A stretch of DNA of 64,000 nucleotides from positions 62,001-126,000 of the forward strand of contig JAEUUJ010000059.1 of assembly GCA_016786495.1 (NCBI GenBank). Direction: 5' to 3'. The position numbers and the translations under genes were made by a program. The notes below the pieces were generated by a model. The model did no database searches and had not been told where the DNA came from. It saw nothing but the letters and a program-made list of their open reading frames with translations. Origin of the DNA: Cyclobacteriaceae bacterium. GTDB lineage: Bacteria > Bacteroidota > Bacteroidia > Cytophagales > Cyclobacteriaceae. Of this stretch, positions 36,284 through 44,888 are shown piece by piece (the stretch's first letter is position 1; each line of letters opens with the position of its first letter).

Positions 36284-38608
36284 CTACTTTACTACAAATT
36301 CTGCCTGTTTAACATCGCGTGAGTTTCCGCCTACAAAAACATGAAACTTACCCGGCTCATATCCAAACGAAAGGTCGCCTTTGTAGAACGACAAATCTTT
36401 GGTGGTAAGTGTAAATGTAATGGTTTTCTTTTCTCCTGCCTTTAAACTTACTTTTTGAAAGGCTTTCAATTCTTTTACCGGACGCGTGATTGAGCCCACC
36501 AGATCACGAATGTAAAGTTGAACTACCTCGTTGCCATCTTTTGCACCGGTATTCGTAACGTCAACCGAAACTTTCAATTCATCTTTTTCGGCAACTTCTG
36601 TTTTGTCAAGTGTAATGTCGCTGTAGCTGAACGAAGTATAGCTCAATCCATATCCAAAAGGATACACGGGTTCGTTCGAAACATCCAGGTAGTTTGAGCG
36701 GAACTTCTGGAACCATTGTCCCTGTAGCGGGCGGCCTGTATTTTTCTGACCATAGTACATCGGTAGCTGACCAACGGATTGCGGGAAGGTGGTTGTTAGC
36801 TTACCGGACGGGTTTACGTCACCGAACAATACGTCAGCGATCGCGTCTCCGGCTTCGCTTCCGCCAAACCAAACGTTCAGGATAGCCGGAACATGTTCAG
36901 ATTCCCATTTAATTGCCAGGGGCCTGCCGGTAAACAGCACCAGTACTACCGGCTTACCGGTTGCCACCAGTGCTTTTAATAAATCTTTCTGGGTAGCCGG
37001 AATTTCAATGTCGCTGCGGCTTGACGATTCACCACTCATTTCAGAGGCTTCACCCAAGGCAGCCACAATCACATCCGCACCGCGCGCGATGCGCAGGGCT
37101 TCTTCACGAATTGCTGCAGCAGAACGTTTATCCCGACCCGCGGCTTTTCCGAACATGGTTGCATGCTGTTCGAAGATTGAATCTTCATCGATGTTGGCAC
37201 CTTTCGCATACACGATTTTAGCCGATCCGCCCAGTGCTTTTTCGAGGCCGGCGCGGAGGGAAATCGCCTGATCAAACTTTGCAGCCACACTCCAGGTTCC
37301 GGGCATGTTTTCTTTCGCATCCGCGAGTGGTCCGACCAGCGCGATCGTTCCGGACTTCTTCAGCGGGAGAACATTTTTATCGTTTTTCAACAATACAAAA
37401 CTTTGGGCCGCTATATCGCGCGCCTCCTTGCGATTGGCAGCAGTGAAAACTTCTGACTTGGCACGGGCTTCATCGCAATATTTATACGGGTTGTCGAACA
37501 AGCCGAGTTCGAACTTTGCTCTCAGGATTCTTCCGCAGGCGAGATTGATGTCGGCCTCGGTGATCTTACCTTCTTTCAAAGATTCTTCAAGCGTCTTCAG
37601 GAAACCCTCGGCAACCATGTCCATATCCAGACCTGCTTTCAATGCTTTCGCAGAAACTTCTTTCAAGTCTTCCCCATAGCCGTGATCAATCATTTCGAGA
37701 ATTCCGGTATAGTCAGACACTACAAAGCCATTAAAGCCCCACTGATCGCGAAGCACTTCAGTCAACAACCAATGATTGGCAGTTGCGGGCACACCATCGA
37801 TTTCATTAAACGATGCCATCATGCTTCCTGCACCTGCTTCAACCGCTGCTTTGTAAGGAGGAAGGTACTCGTTGTACATGCGGACACGGCTCATGTCGGT
37901 TGTATTATAGTCGCGGCCGGCTTCGGCTGCTCCGTACAATGCGTAGTGTTTTACGCAGGCCATGATTGAGCTGTTGGAAGAAAAATCTTTACCCTGATAG
38001 CCACGAACCATCGCTTGCGCAATCATGCTTCCCAGGTACGGATCTTCTCCGCTGCCCTCTGCAATCCGGCCCCAGCGTGCATCGCGTGCAATGTCAACCA
38101 TGGGAGAGAAGGTCCAGCAAATACCATCGGCACTGGCCTCTTGTGCAGCAATTCGCGCGCTGCGCTCAATGAGGTTCATATCCCACGTGCAGCTCAAGCC
38201 CAGCGGAATCGGAAATACCGTTTCATATCCGTGGATAACATCCATTCCGAAGATCAACGGAATCTTCAGCCGGCTTTTTTCAACCGCAATGCGCTGCACT
38301 TCTTTGATCTTGGCAACCGACTTGATGTTGAACAAGCCGCCAACCTGTCCTTGTTCGATCTTCTTGGCGATGTCAGTGTTCTGTGCCTGGCCGGTCACAA
38401 AGTCGCCAGCGCCCGGAAGGTTAAGCTGACCGATTTTTTCCTGGAGTGTCATCAGGCTGAGCAGCGAATCAACTTTTGCTGCGTACGGGTCTTCGCTTCG
38501 CTTGTCTTGCGTTGATTCGTACCGGTCAGGTTGAACGTACGGAAGCTGGGAACACGCAAGAACAAATGTCAGCAGTGAGAGGAAAACAGTATTTCGTAGA
38601 GTTTTCAT
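36284..38608 (-). CDS. bglX: GH3 beta-glucosidase lipoprotein (BglX-like)
   Basis: 774 residues. The lipoprotein signal ends VLACS; the residues after the Cys (SQLPYVQ) are not acidic, which suggests a periplasmic-facing lipoprotein. The GH3 N-terminal barrel has catalytic nucleophile D299 in GFVVSDYTG. The C-terminal sandwich carries the SEMSGESSSRSDIEIP loop with the probable acid/base glutamate, and a fibronectin III-like domain ends the protein. Among GH3 enzymes, those in beta-1,2-glucan loci cleave sophorose and short beta-1,2-oligomers to glucose. I infer this specificity from context. Confidence 0.93.
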   Translation of the reverse strand: MKTLRNTVFLSLLTFVLACSQLPYVQPDRYESTQDKRSEDPYAAKVDSLLSLMTLQEKIGQLNLPGAGDFVTGQAQNTDIAKKIEQGQVGGLFNIKSVAKIKEVQRIAVEKSRLKIPLIFGMDVIHGYETVFPIPLGLSCTWDMNLIERSARIAAQEASADGICWTFSPMVDIARDARWGRIAEGSGEDPYLGSMIAQAMVRGYQGKDFSSNSSIMACVKHYALYGAAEAGRDYNTTDMSRVRMYNEYLPPYKAAVEAGAGSMMASFNEIDGVPATANHWLLTEVLRDQWGFNGFVVSDYTGILEMIDHGYGEDLKEVSAKALKAGLDMDMVAEGFLKTLEESLKEGKITEADINLACGRILRAKFELGLFDNPYKYCDEARAKSEVFTAANRKEARDIAAQSFVLLKNDKNVLPLKKSGTIALVGPLADAKENMPGTWSVAAKFDQAISLRAGLEKALGGSAKIVYAKGANIDEDSIFEQHATMFGKAAGRDKRSAAAIREEALRIARGADVIVAALGEASEMSGESSSRSDIEIPATQKDLLKALVATGKPVVLVLFTGRPLAIKWESEHVPAILNVWFGGSEAGDAIADVLFGDVNPSGKLTTTFPQSVGQLPMYYGQKNTGRPLQGQWFQKFRSNYLDVSNEPVYPFGYGLSYTSFSYSDITLDKTEVAEKDELKVSVDVTNTGAKDGNEVVQLYIRDLVGSITRPVKELKAFQKVSLKAGEKKTITFTLTTKDLSFYKGDLSFGYEPGKFHVFVGGNSRDVKQAEFVVK

Positions 38609-38656
38609 AGTACAGTTTTTATGCGTAAAGGTTTTGGGTTTATAGGGCTTACTGGT

Positions 38657-39817
38657 TTAAACAACGGGGTATTTAAAGGTTGAGACAAGATTGACTTTCT
38701 TTCCGGTGTTTCCGGATTCGCGGGCAGCTTCAATGATCTCCAGTACATGCAGGGCATGTTCCGCTGCAATGAGCGGCTCGGTATTTTCAATAAGCGCGCG
38801 TGAGATTACGCTGGCGCCTTGCTGCCATACATATTCACCCGGATCGGGTACAAAGCGTTGTGCCTGGTCGTGGTCAAGTGTGGCTAAATCAACTCCATAG
38901 GGCGCCCAGTCATATCCCACGAGGCCCATGTTGCCATGCGTTCCCCAAATGGTGATGGTGTGTTTTTCCTGGCCTTTTCCTTCATGTCCATATGGATCGA
39001 AATAGTTGAAACCGCATTGAACATGGGAGATGATTCCGTTACCGTGATCCATCAATACCATGGCATTGTCTTCGACATCAACTTTTATCTTGCCTTTATT
39101 GTCGACCGTGCGTTCAGGTGTAACAATGCTGGTCATCGCCATCACCGATTTTGCCGGGCCTAACAATCCCGTTAAGGTGGCGAGGTTGTACACGCCAAGG
39201 TCGGGCAAACTGCCGCCTCCCTTTTCATAAAAGAATGCCGACCATGTCGGACCGAGGTGTCCGTAGTGTGCATGTGCAGATGAAACCTTACCGAGCTTGC
39301 CTTCACGAATCGATTTCGACATGAATGCAAACTGCGGACTGTTTACCACCGCAGGTGCGCCCCAGATCCGGAGCTTTTTGCTTTTCGCAAGATCGAGTAA
39401 TGCCCTGCCGGCCTTATACGAGTTCGCCATCGGTTTCTCACTCCATACATGGTGATTTGTGTCGAGCGCCATTTTGTTCAGGCGTTCGTGTTCCTGCATG
39501 TCGGTTAGGTTCACAAACAAATCGAAAGGAACTCCGGCAAGCATTTTATCCACCGAAGGATAATGATTTGGAATGTTGAATTCTGCCGCCCGGCTTTTCG
39601 CACGATCGTAAACGATATCGCATGCGCTCACCAATTCCACAAACGGTGACTTCGACAAATGAGGGAGGTATTGCCCCGAAACACTTCCACAGCCAATCAC
39701 GCCCACGCGGATTTTTTTCTCGGGTGTATCAATGGCAAATGCTTCCAGCGATGTCAGTAAGTATGCAGCTCCGGCAGCTGCCGTTGTTTTCAAAAATTCT
39801 TCACGGGTTATGCTCAT
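38657..39817 (-). CDS. Gfo/Idh/MocA family oxidoreductase with degenerate export leader
   Basis: 386 residues. After a leader-like N-terminus (TREEFLKTTAAAGAAYLL), the Rossmann domain has GVIGCGSVSGQY, the WSEKPMA motif with the catalytic Lys region, and an all-beta C-terminal substrate domain. The family oxidises sugar hydroxyls with NAD(P). The leader resembles a Tat signal, but the twin arginine is replaced by Arg-Glu, so export is uncertain. It sits between GH144 and GH3 genes, so glucose, sophorose or a glucoside is the natural candidate substrate. Confidence 0.85.
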   Translation of the reverse strand: MSITREEFLKTTAAAGAAYLLTSLEAFAIDTPEKKIRVGVIGCGSVSGQYLPHLSKSPFVELVSACDIVYDRAKSRAAEFNIPNHYPSVDKMLAGVPFDLFVNLTDMQEHERLNKMALDTNHHVWSEKPMANSYKAGRALLDLAKSKKLRIWGAPAVVNSPQFAFMSKSIREGKLGKVSSAHAHYGHLGPTWSAFFYEKGGGSLPDLGVYNLATLTGLLGPAKSVMAMTSIVTPERTVDNKGKIKVDVEDNAMVLMDHGNGIISHVQCGFNYFDPYGHEGKGQEKHTITIWGTHGNMGLVGYDWAPYGVDLATLDHDQAQRFVPDPGEYVWQQGASVISRALIENTEPLIAAEHALHVLEIIEAARESGNTGKKVNLVSTFKYPVV

Positions 39818-39838
39818 AACGTTAGAATCTTAAATGCT

Positions 39839-41269
39839 TTATTGTTTAATGTAAGGGCTTTTGAAGCCAAGTTTCTTAAGTCCGTTTTGAACGTCCGGGA
39901 TTTTCATAAACAGATCCCAGATCAATCCAGAACGGTAGTTTTCAATCATCACCACGATGGGACCCTGATCGATCGCCAGGTGTGATTTTGCATACCAGTT
40001 ATGGGTTTCGCTGAAGCCGTCTACAAAGCCGTATTCACTCCAAATCTTGTCGCCATGGTCGTAATAAAAATGACGCAGGGCTTGCATGGAGTATTCAGGT
40101 GTGTAAGGAAATGATGAGAGTGCAGCGGTTGGCTGAATCACACCAAAATCTTCTGTTGGACTGTGGGCCACATATCCTTTAAAGCTGTCGCCTGCGGTAA
40201 GTCCCCAGCATTTGTCGCTGTAGCCTTTGTATCCCTTCGGATTCCTCACACAATGTTCGCGATTGATGAGCGTGTGGTTTTTATTTTGTTCGAAGTAGTC
40301 GGTCGACCAGTCTTTCAGTCCTCTTGGGTCTATACCCATGAAGGTGTAGTGTGCAAAGAATAAAGGTCCGCCATATTCGAACCCAAGCGGAAGATTGATT
40401 CCGTAGTACGATTTTCCATTGCGATACGTGGCGCTGTTCACCCAGCCGTTGTTGTATACGTCCCAGGCAATACCTTTGTTGGGTGAGGAGGCCGACATGA
40501 TGTACGTGATCAAGCATTCATTCCAGCCGCGAACCGGGAAGTTCATATCCCAATCATTAACCGGGCTCCAGTGCCAGTACAGCATGTTGTTTTCGCCTTT
40601 GCTGTGCCAGTTCCAGTTTGCGGTATACCACAACTGATTCACACGGTTACGGAAATATTTTTCCTGGTCACTGTCGTTATTAAAGTATTCACGCGCGGTG
40701 AGCAACCCCATAAAGAGATAGGAGGTCTCAACAATGTCTGCGCCGTCATCCAATCGTCCGAAGGCAATGGTTTTTCCGGTTTCCCCATTCATGAAGTGCG
40801 GGAAGATTCCATGATAGCTGTCGGCATGCAACAGAAAATCAACCATTTTAATGAGTCGCTTCACTGCAGCATCGCGGCTGATCCACTTGCGTTCAACGGC
40901 AACCACGGTGGCCATGATGCCAAAACCGGTTCCGCCAATCGCACAGGCTTCAGGTCCGTAAGTGCCTTTACTTAAATTGGGCGAGCCATATGCTTCATCG
41001 GCATAGTCCCAGAAATATTCTCCGCGAATCGTGTTGCTGCGCTCACGCGCAAGACCGCTTACCGGGTGGCCGTAATGCCAGAAGTAGCGAAAGGTTTGGC
41101 GCTGCACCACGTCCAATAAAGCCGAGTCCGAAAGGTTCGGAATAATTCCTACCGGCTGGATGAAGTCGGGATCGGCTTTCGGGGTTGCTTTTGTTTTTTG
41201 TGCGATGGATTCGCCCGCGAACATCACGAGAATCAAACAGGCGACAATAATTGAATAGATACGTTTCAT
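39839..41269 (-). CDS. GH144-type beta-1,2-glucanase (paralog 1, periplasmic)
   Basis: 476 residues with a Sec signal peptide ending in AGESIAQ. The glycoamylase-type (alpha/alpha)6 domain fills the mature part. Conserved blocks shared with the other three paralogs include GTGFGIMA, HGIFPHF, NMLYWHWSP, GPLFFAHYTF and AIDQGPIVVMIENYRSGL. The acidic cluster is D174, D178 and E181 in DDGADIVETS, with the D-x3-D-x2-E spacing conserved in all four. A database name may say glucoamylase; the family context points to endo-beta-1,2-glucanase. The gene is in the middle of the PUL, 21 bases from the oxidoreductase gene. Confidence 0.88.
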   Translation of the reverse strand: MKRIYSIIVACLILVMFAGESIAQKTKATPKADPDFIQPVGIIPNLSDSALLDVVQRQTFRYFWHYGHPVSGLARERSNTIRGEYFWDYADEAYGSPNLSKGTYGPEACAIGGTGFGIMATVVAVERKWISRDAAVKRLIKMVDFLLHADSYHGIFPHFMNGETGKTIAFGRLDDGADIVETSYLFMGLLTAREYFNNDSDQEKYFRNRVNQLWYTANWNWHSKGENNMLYWHWSPVNDWDMNFPVRGWNECLITYIMSASSPNKGIAWDVYNNGWVNSATYRNGKSYYGINLPLGFEYGGPLFFAHYTFMGIDPRGLKDWSTDYFEQNKNHTLINREHCVRNPKGYKGYSDKCWGLTAGDSFKGYVAHSPTEDFGVIQPTAALSSFPYTPEYSMQALRHFYYDHGDKIWSEYGFVDGFSETHNWYAKSHLAIDQGPIVVMIENYRSGLIWDLFMKIPDVQNGLKKLGFKSPYIKQ

Positions 41270-41273
41270 AGAT

Positions 41274-42623
41274 TTATTTCTTTACTTCAAAACCAAGTTT
41301 CTTCAATCCTTCCTGAACTTCGGGGGCTTGCATAAATAACTTCCATAGCATGCCGGTGCGATAGTTTTCAATCATCACAGGAATGGGACCCTGATCGATT
41401 GCGAGATAGCGCGGTAAATACCATTCCTTTGAAAAACTGAAAGCATCATACGGTCCGTACGTACCCACCAGACTGTCGCGCGATGGCGCATAGATGAATT
41501 TCAGAAACTGCATGCTCTCTTTCGGCGTGTATGGGAATGATGAGAGCGCTGCGGTGGGTGAGATCACACCCAAATCTTCTGAAGGTGAATGACCTGCATA
41601 GCCAATCGGTGAATAGCTGGAGGTCAAACCCCAGCAGTCCGGGCCGTAACCTTCGTAACCTTTAGGGTTGTCAACGCAATAACGATATTGAATCAATGCA
41701 TGATTTTGATTGAGCTTCCAGTAATCGGCATAGCGATCGTGAAGGTTGCGGGGATCAAGCCCTAAGTAGGAGTAGTGCGACCAGAACAACGGACCAACCG
41801 GATCATTGTTTCCTTCAAAGTGATCGAGTACGGTCGGGAGATCGTAGAATACGCGATCGGTTTTTATGCTGTCGTTACGCGCCCAGCCCTGGTGATAAAC
41901 TTCCGGTTTAATCGGATGTGTGGGGGAGGCTGCGGCCATCACATAAGTGATCAGGCACTCATTATAACCACCGATCGGGAAGTTCATTTCCCAGTTGTAT
42001 TCGGGCGACCAATGCCAGTACAGCACATTTTGTCCGTGCGTGTACCAGTTCCAGTCAATCTCGCGCCACAGCTTGTCGATTTTTGCAGCAAGCGCCTTCT
42101 CTTTTTCGTTTCCATCTTTGAAATATTCGCGCACCGTAATTAATCCCTGCATCAGGAACGATGTTTCCACGAGGTCGCCACCATTATCTTTTCGGCCAAA
42201 GGGTTTAACCTTGCCGGTAGTTCCTTCAATCCAGTGCGACCACGCGCCATGGAATCGGTCGGCTGTGTCGAGAAAATTCACGATCTGTGTATAGCGGTCA
42301 AGGGCCTGCTCGCGTGTGATAAATCCGCGCTCGATTCCAACCAAAATGGCCATGATTCCGAAACCTGATCCACCGGTAGTAACTACGGTTTGATCATTTT
42401 CCGGGTAGATGTTGTCCATGTGCGTGCGTTCTTTTCCAAGACCGGAAGTTTTTTCTGCATTGTCCCAGAAATACTGGAAGGTTTGGTATTGAACAAGCGT
42501 AAGGAGTGAATCTTCACTGATGGCCAATGTATCATTTGCCGCCAGTGTTAATTCTTGTTTAGGTTGTTTCGAGCACGATGTGCCGATGATTACAATAAGA
42601 ACAAAAAGGAATACGTACCTCAT
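41274..42623 (-). CDS. GH144-type beta-1,2-glucanase (paralog 2, lipoprotein)
   Basis: 449 residues with a lipoprotein signal (IIGTSC). The residues after the Cys (SKQPKQ) are basic, not acidic, so it probably stays in the periplasm. The catalytic domain is compact, with D146, D150 and E153 in DNGGDLVETS, and GSGFGIMA, FHGAWSHWI, NVLYWHWSP, GPLFWSHYSY and PEDLG-type blocks. It ends KKLGFEVKK, like its paralogs. It starts four bases before the signal sequence of paralog 1's gene in transcription order and is probably translationally coupled. Confidence 0.88.
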   Translation of the reverse strand: MRYVFLFVLIVIIGTSCSKQPKQELTLAANDTLAISEDSLLTLVQYQTFQYFWDNAEKTSGLGKERTHMDNIYPENDQTVVTTGGSGFGIMAILVGIERGFITREQALDRYTQIVNFLDTADRFHGAWSHWIEGTTGKVKPFGRKDNGGDLVETSFLMQGLITVREYFKDGNEKEKALAAKIDKLWREIDWNWYTHGQNVLYWHWSPEYNWEMNFPIGGYNECLITYVMAAASPTHPIKPEVYHQGWARNDSIKTDRVFYDLPTVLDHFEGNNDPVGPLFWSHYSYLGLDPRNLHDRYADYWKLNQNHALIQYRYCVDNPKGYEGYGPDCWGLTSSYSPIGYAGHSPSEDLGVISPTAALSSFPYTPKESMQFLKFIYAPSRDSLVGTYGPYDAFSFSKEWYLPRYLAIDQGPIPVMIENYRTGMLWKLFMQAPEVQEGLKKLGFEVKK

Positions 42624-42659
42624 CGTTTAAAAGTGTTAAGGGTTACAAATTGATTCGGG

Positions 42660-42673
42660 CCCGGCTTGCCGGG
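42660..42673 (-). other. GC-rich intercistronic hairpin
   Basis: CCCGGC-TT-GCCGGG lies between two GH144 genes of the same transcript, without a following U-tract. It is more likely an RNA-stability or processing element than a terminator. Confidence 0.35.
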
Positions 42674-42705
42674 TGTATTTCGATCATTGCTTCGTCAGCC
42701 TTCTG

Positions 42706-44868
42706 CTAACGCGATGCGCTGATTTTCTTTAACGCTTCCTGAACTTCAGGATTTGCCATGAACAAATCCCACAGCAAGTTGCTGCGGTAATTTTCAATCA
42801 TCACGGTAATGGGAGCCTGATTCAACCCCATATAAATAGGGGAGCACCAGTTGTTGTCTAAGTCGATGGCATCCCGGAATCCGTAATAGCCATACAAGTA
42901 TTTTCCGTAGGTACGGTAATAGTTTTTCAGCGCCCGCATGGAAGCTTCCGGTGTGTACGGAAACGATGCCAGTGCTCCGGTAGCCGTGAGTTTGCCCTTG
43001 TCACCTTTGACGGTTGGTTCATCTGCTGTATAATAAGAAACGCCATCGCTGGCCGTCAGCCCCCAGAAGTCAGCGCCATAGCCCTTATGCTTCAGCGGAT
43101 TTTCGATGCAATAGCGAAGGTTGATTTCAGCGATGCGTTGATTGTTGTCGAAGTAGTTTACATACCGATCGGTGAACTGGTGAGGATTCAGACCGAGAAA
43201 AGAATAGTGTACGAAGAACAACGGCCCGCCATTAGACACACCCACGGGCAGTGCAATTCCGTGATAGGTATTTCCATTGATATAACTAGCTCCGTCCGTT
43301 GTTTGGCCCCAGTTGGTCCGGTAGATGGCTGCTTCCGCAGATTGACTTGCCCATCCCGAATAATACAGCGATGCTGGAACACCATGCGTAGATGACGCGA
43401 TCGCCAGGAAGTACGTGATCATTGTTTCGTTCCAGCCGATCAGCTTGTGATTGATTATCCATTCCTGATCGGGCGACCAGTGCCAAAACAAGAAGTCTGA
43501 ATCGTTGGTACGTCTGTACCAATCCCACTCCACCTCGTTCCAGAGTTTCGTGATGGTGTTTCTGATTTGGGTTTCATTGGCATTGTTGCCGTTGAAAAAT
43601 TGCCGGGCTGCCAGCAGTCCCTGCATGAGAAATGATGTTTCCACCAGATCACCACCGTTGTCGCGTTGACCGAAGAACGGAACAACGTGACCCGTGGTGC
43701 CATCGAGGAAGTGCGGGAACACACCATGAAATCTGTCGGCTTTTGAAAGGAAGGTTGTGATGCGAATAAATCGCTCTGCTGCTTGATCACGCGTAATAAA
43801 ACCTCTTTTCGTTGCGGCAAGGATGGCCATCATTCCGAAACCCGAAGCTCCGGTGGCAATCATGGTCGATCTGCCCGGAATGTTTTCCAATGCAAGTCCG
43901 CTGTTAGACTCACATCCGTCCCAGTAATACCTGAAATTCGACAACTGAACCATGTCAAGCAGTTCATCGTCTGTCATGGAACGGGTAGAAGCAGTAACTA
44001 CATTGGAGAACGCTGTTTCGCGGTAATTCTGATCGATGTGCGTCAGCTTGTAACGAATGGGCGTGGTTTGTGGTCCGGTAAAGTCGCTGTACCCGGCAAT
44101 CTGTGGCGACTGAATGCCAACTGGATTAAAATCTTTTCCGTTCAGCGAGCGATAGATTTTAATATACTTGATCAGTGGGTTCGTTTCTTTTTTCCAGGTA
44201 ATGTCTACATGCTGCTCGTAACCTTTGGCTGAAACCGCCTTCGGAGCATTGTCAATAATCATCGCAATGGTGGCTGCGGGAACCAATTCGACCTGATCGA
44301 TGAAAATTCTCACGTCAGATGTTGATGGTTGATTTTGTGAGAATACAACAACGGCTATTTCTGCCTGATCAACCGGCTTGTCATTCATCATCGCGCTAAG
44401 CGGAATCCGCACACGCGTCCAGTTGGTTGCAGATGACGAAGAAAGATAGTCGCCCAACTTTACTTTTGTGGATTGAGTTGCGCGTTGAGTTGTCAGGTGT
44501 ACGAAGGGCAATGTTTCCGGAGCGGGATTGCCTTCCGTTTTGATCCAGAATGACAACTCATCAGCATCCTGAAAGTGGTCTTTGCCCCGAAGTTCATGAT
44601 GCAGAATTGCGGCCGACCAAAATCCTTCGGATGCTGACCGATAGGAGAGTTCAAGTGAATTGCCGGGTGTGAACGAATTTTCATCCGACACGGGCAGTTT
44701 GTTTTGAATATTTTTTACCCAGCTGTTGCCGGTATATTCCGTCTTGGTGTAATAATAACTGCCGTCCATGAGGCTGTTCTCAAAAAATATCTTCTCGTGC
44801 AATTCCTGAGCATGCACAAGCGATACGAAGAGAAGAAAAGCAGCAATCAGCAGCCTCACGTTTGACAT
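42706..44868 (-). CDS. GH144-type beta-1,2-glucanase with N-terminal CBM-like and Fn3 domains (paralog 3)
   Basis: 720 residues. The Sec signal peptide ends SLVHAQ. A beta-sandwich domain of about 25-200 (galactose-binding or CBM type: SFWIKTEG, RVRIPLSAMM, VRIFIDQVEL) is followed by a fibronectin III-like domain at about 205-290 (ITWKKETNPLIKYIKIYRS), then the GH144 domain with D403, D407 and E410 in DNGGDLVETS. The added modules suggest polymer binding. It is the largest of the four paralogs. It starts 20 bases after the stop of paralog 4. Confidence 0.85.
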   Translation of the reverse strand: MSNVRLLIAAFLLFVSLVHAQELHEKIFFENSLMDGSYYYTKTEYTGNSWVKNIQNKLPVSDENSFTPGNSLELSYRSASEGFWSAAILHHELRGKDHFQDADELSFWIKTEGNPAPETLPFVHLTTQRATQSTKVKLGDYLSSSSATNWTRVRIPLSAMMNDKPVDQAEIAVVVFSQNQPSTSDVRIFIDQVELVPAATIAMIIDNAPKAVSAKGYEQHVDITWKKETNPLIKYIKIYRSLNGKDFNPVGIQSPQIAGYSDFTGPQTTPIRYKLTHIDQNYRETAFSNVVTASTRSMTDDELLDMVQLSNFRYYWDGCESNSGLALENIPGRSTMIATGASGFGMMAILAATKRGFITRDQAAERFIRITTFLSKADRFHGVFPHFLDGTTGHVVPFFGQRDNGGDLVETSFLMQGLLAARQFFNGNNANETQIRNTITKLWNEVEWDWYRRTNDSDFLFWHWSPDQEWIINHKLIGWNETMITYFLAIASSTHGVPASLYYSGWASQSAEAAIYRTNWGQTTDGASYINGNTYHGIALPVGVSNGGPLFFVHYSFLGLNPHQFTDRYVNYFDNNQRIAEINLRYCIENPLKHKGYGADFWGLTASDGVSYYTADEPTVKGDKGKLTATGALASFPYTPEASMRALKNYYRTYGKYLYGYYGFRDAIDLDNNWCSPIYMGLNQAPITVMIENYRSNLLWDLFMANPEVQEALKKISASR

Positions 44869-44888
44869 TATTCTGACGTATTCAGATG

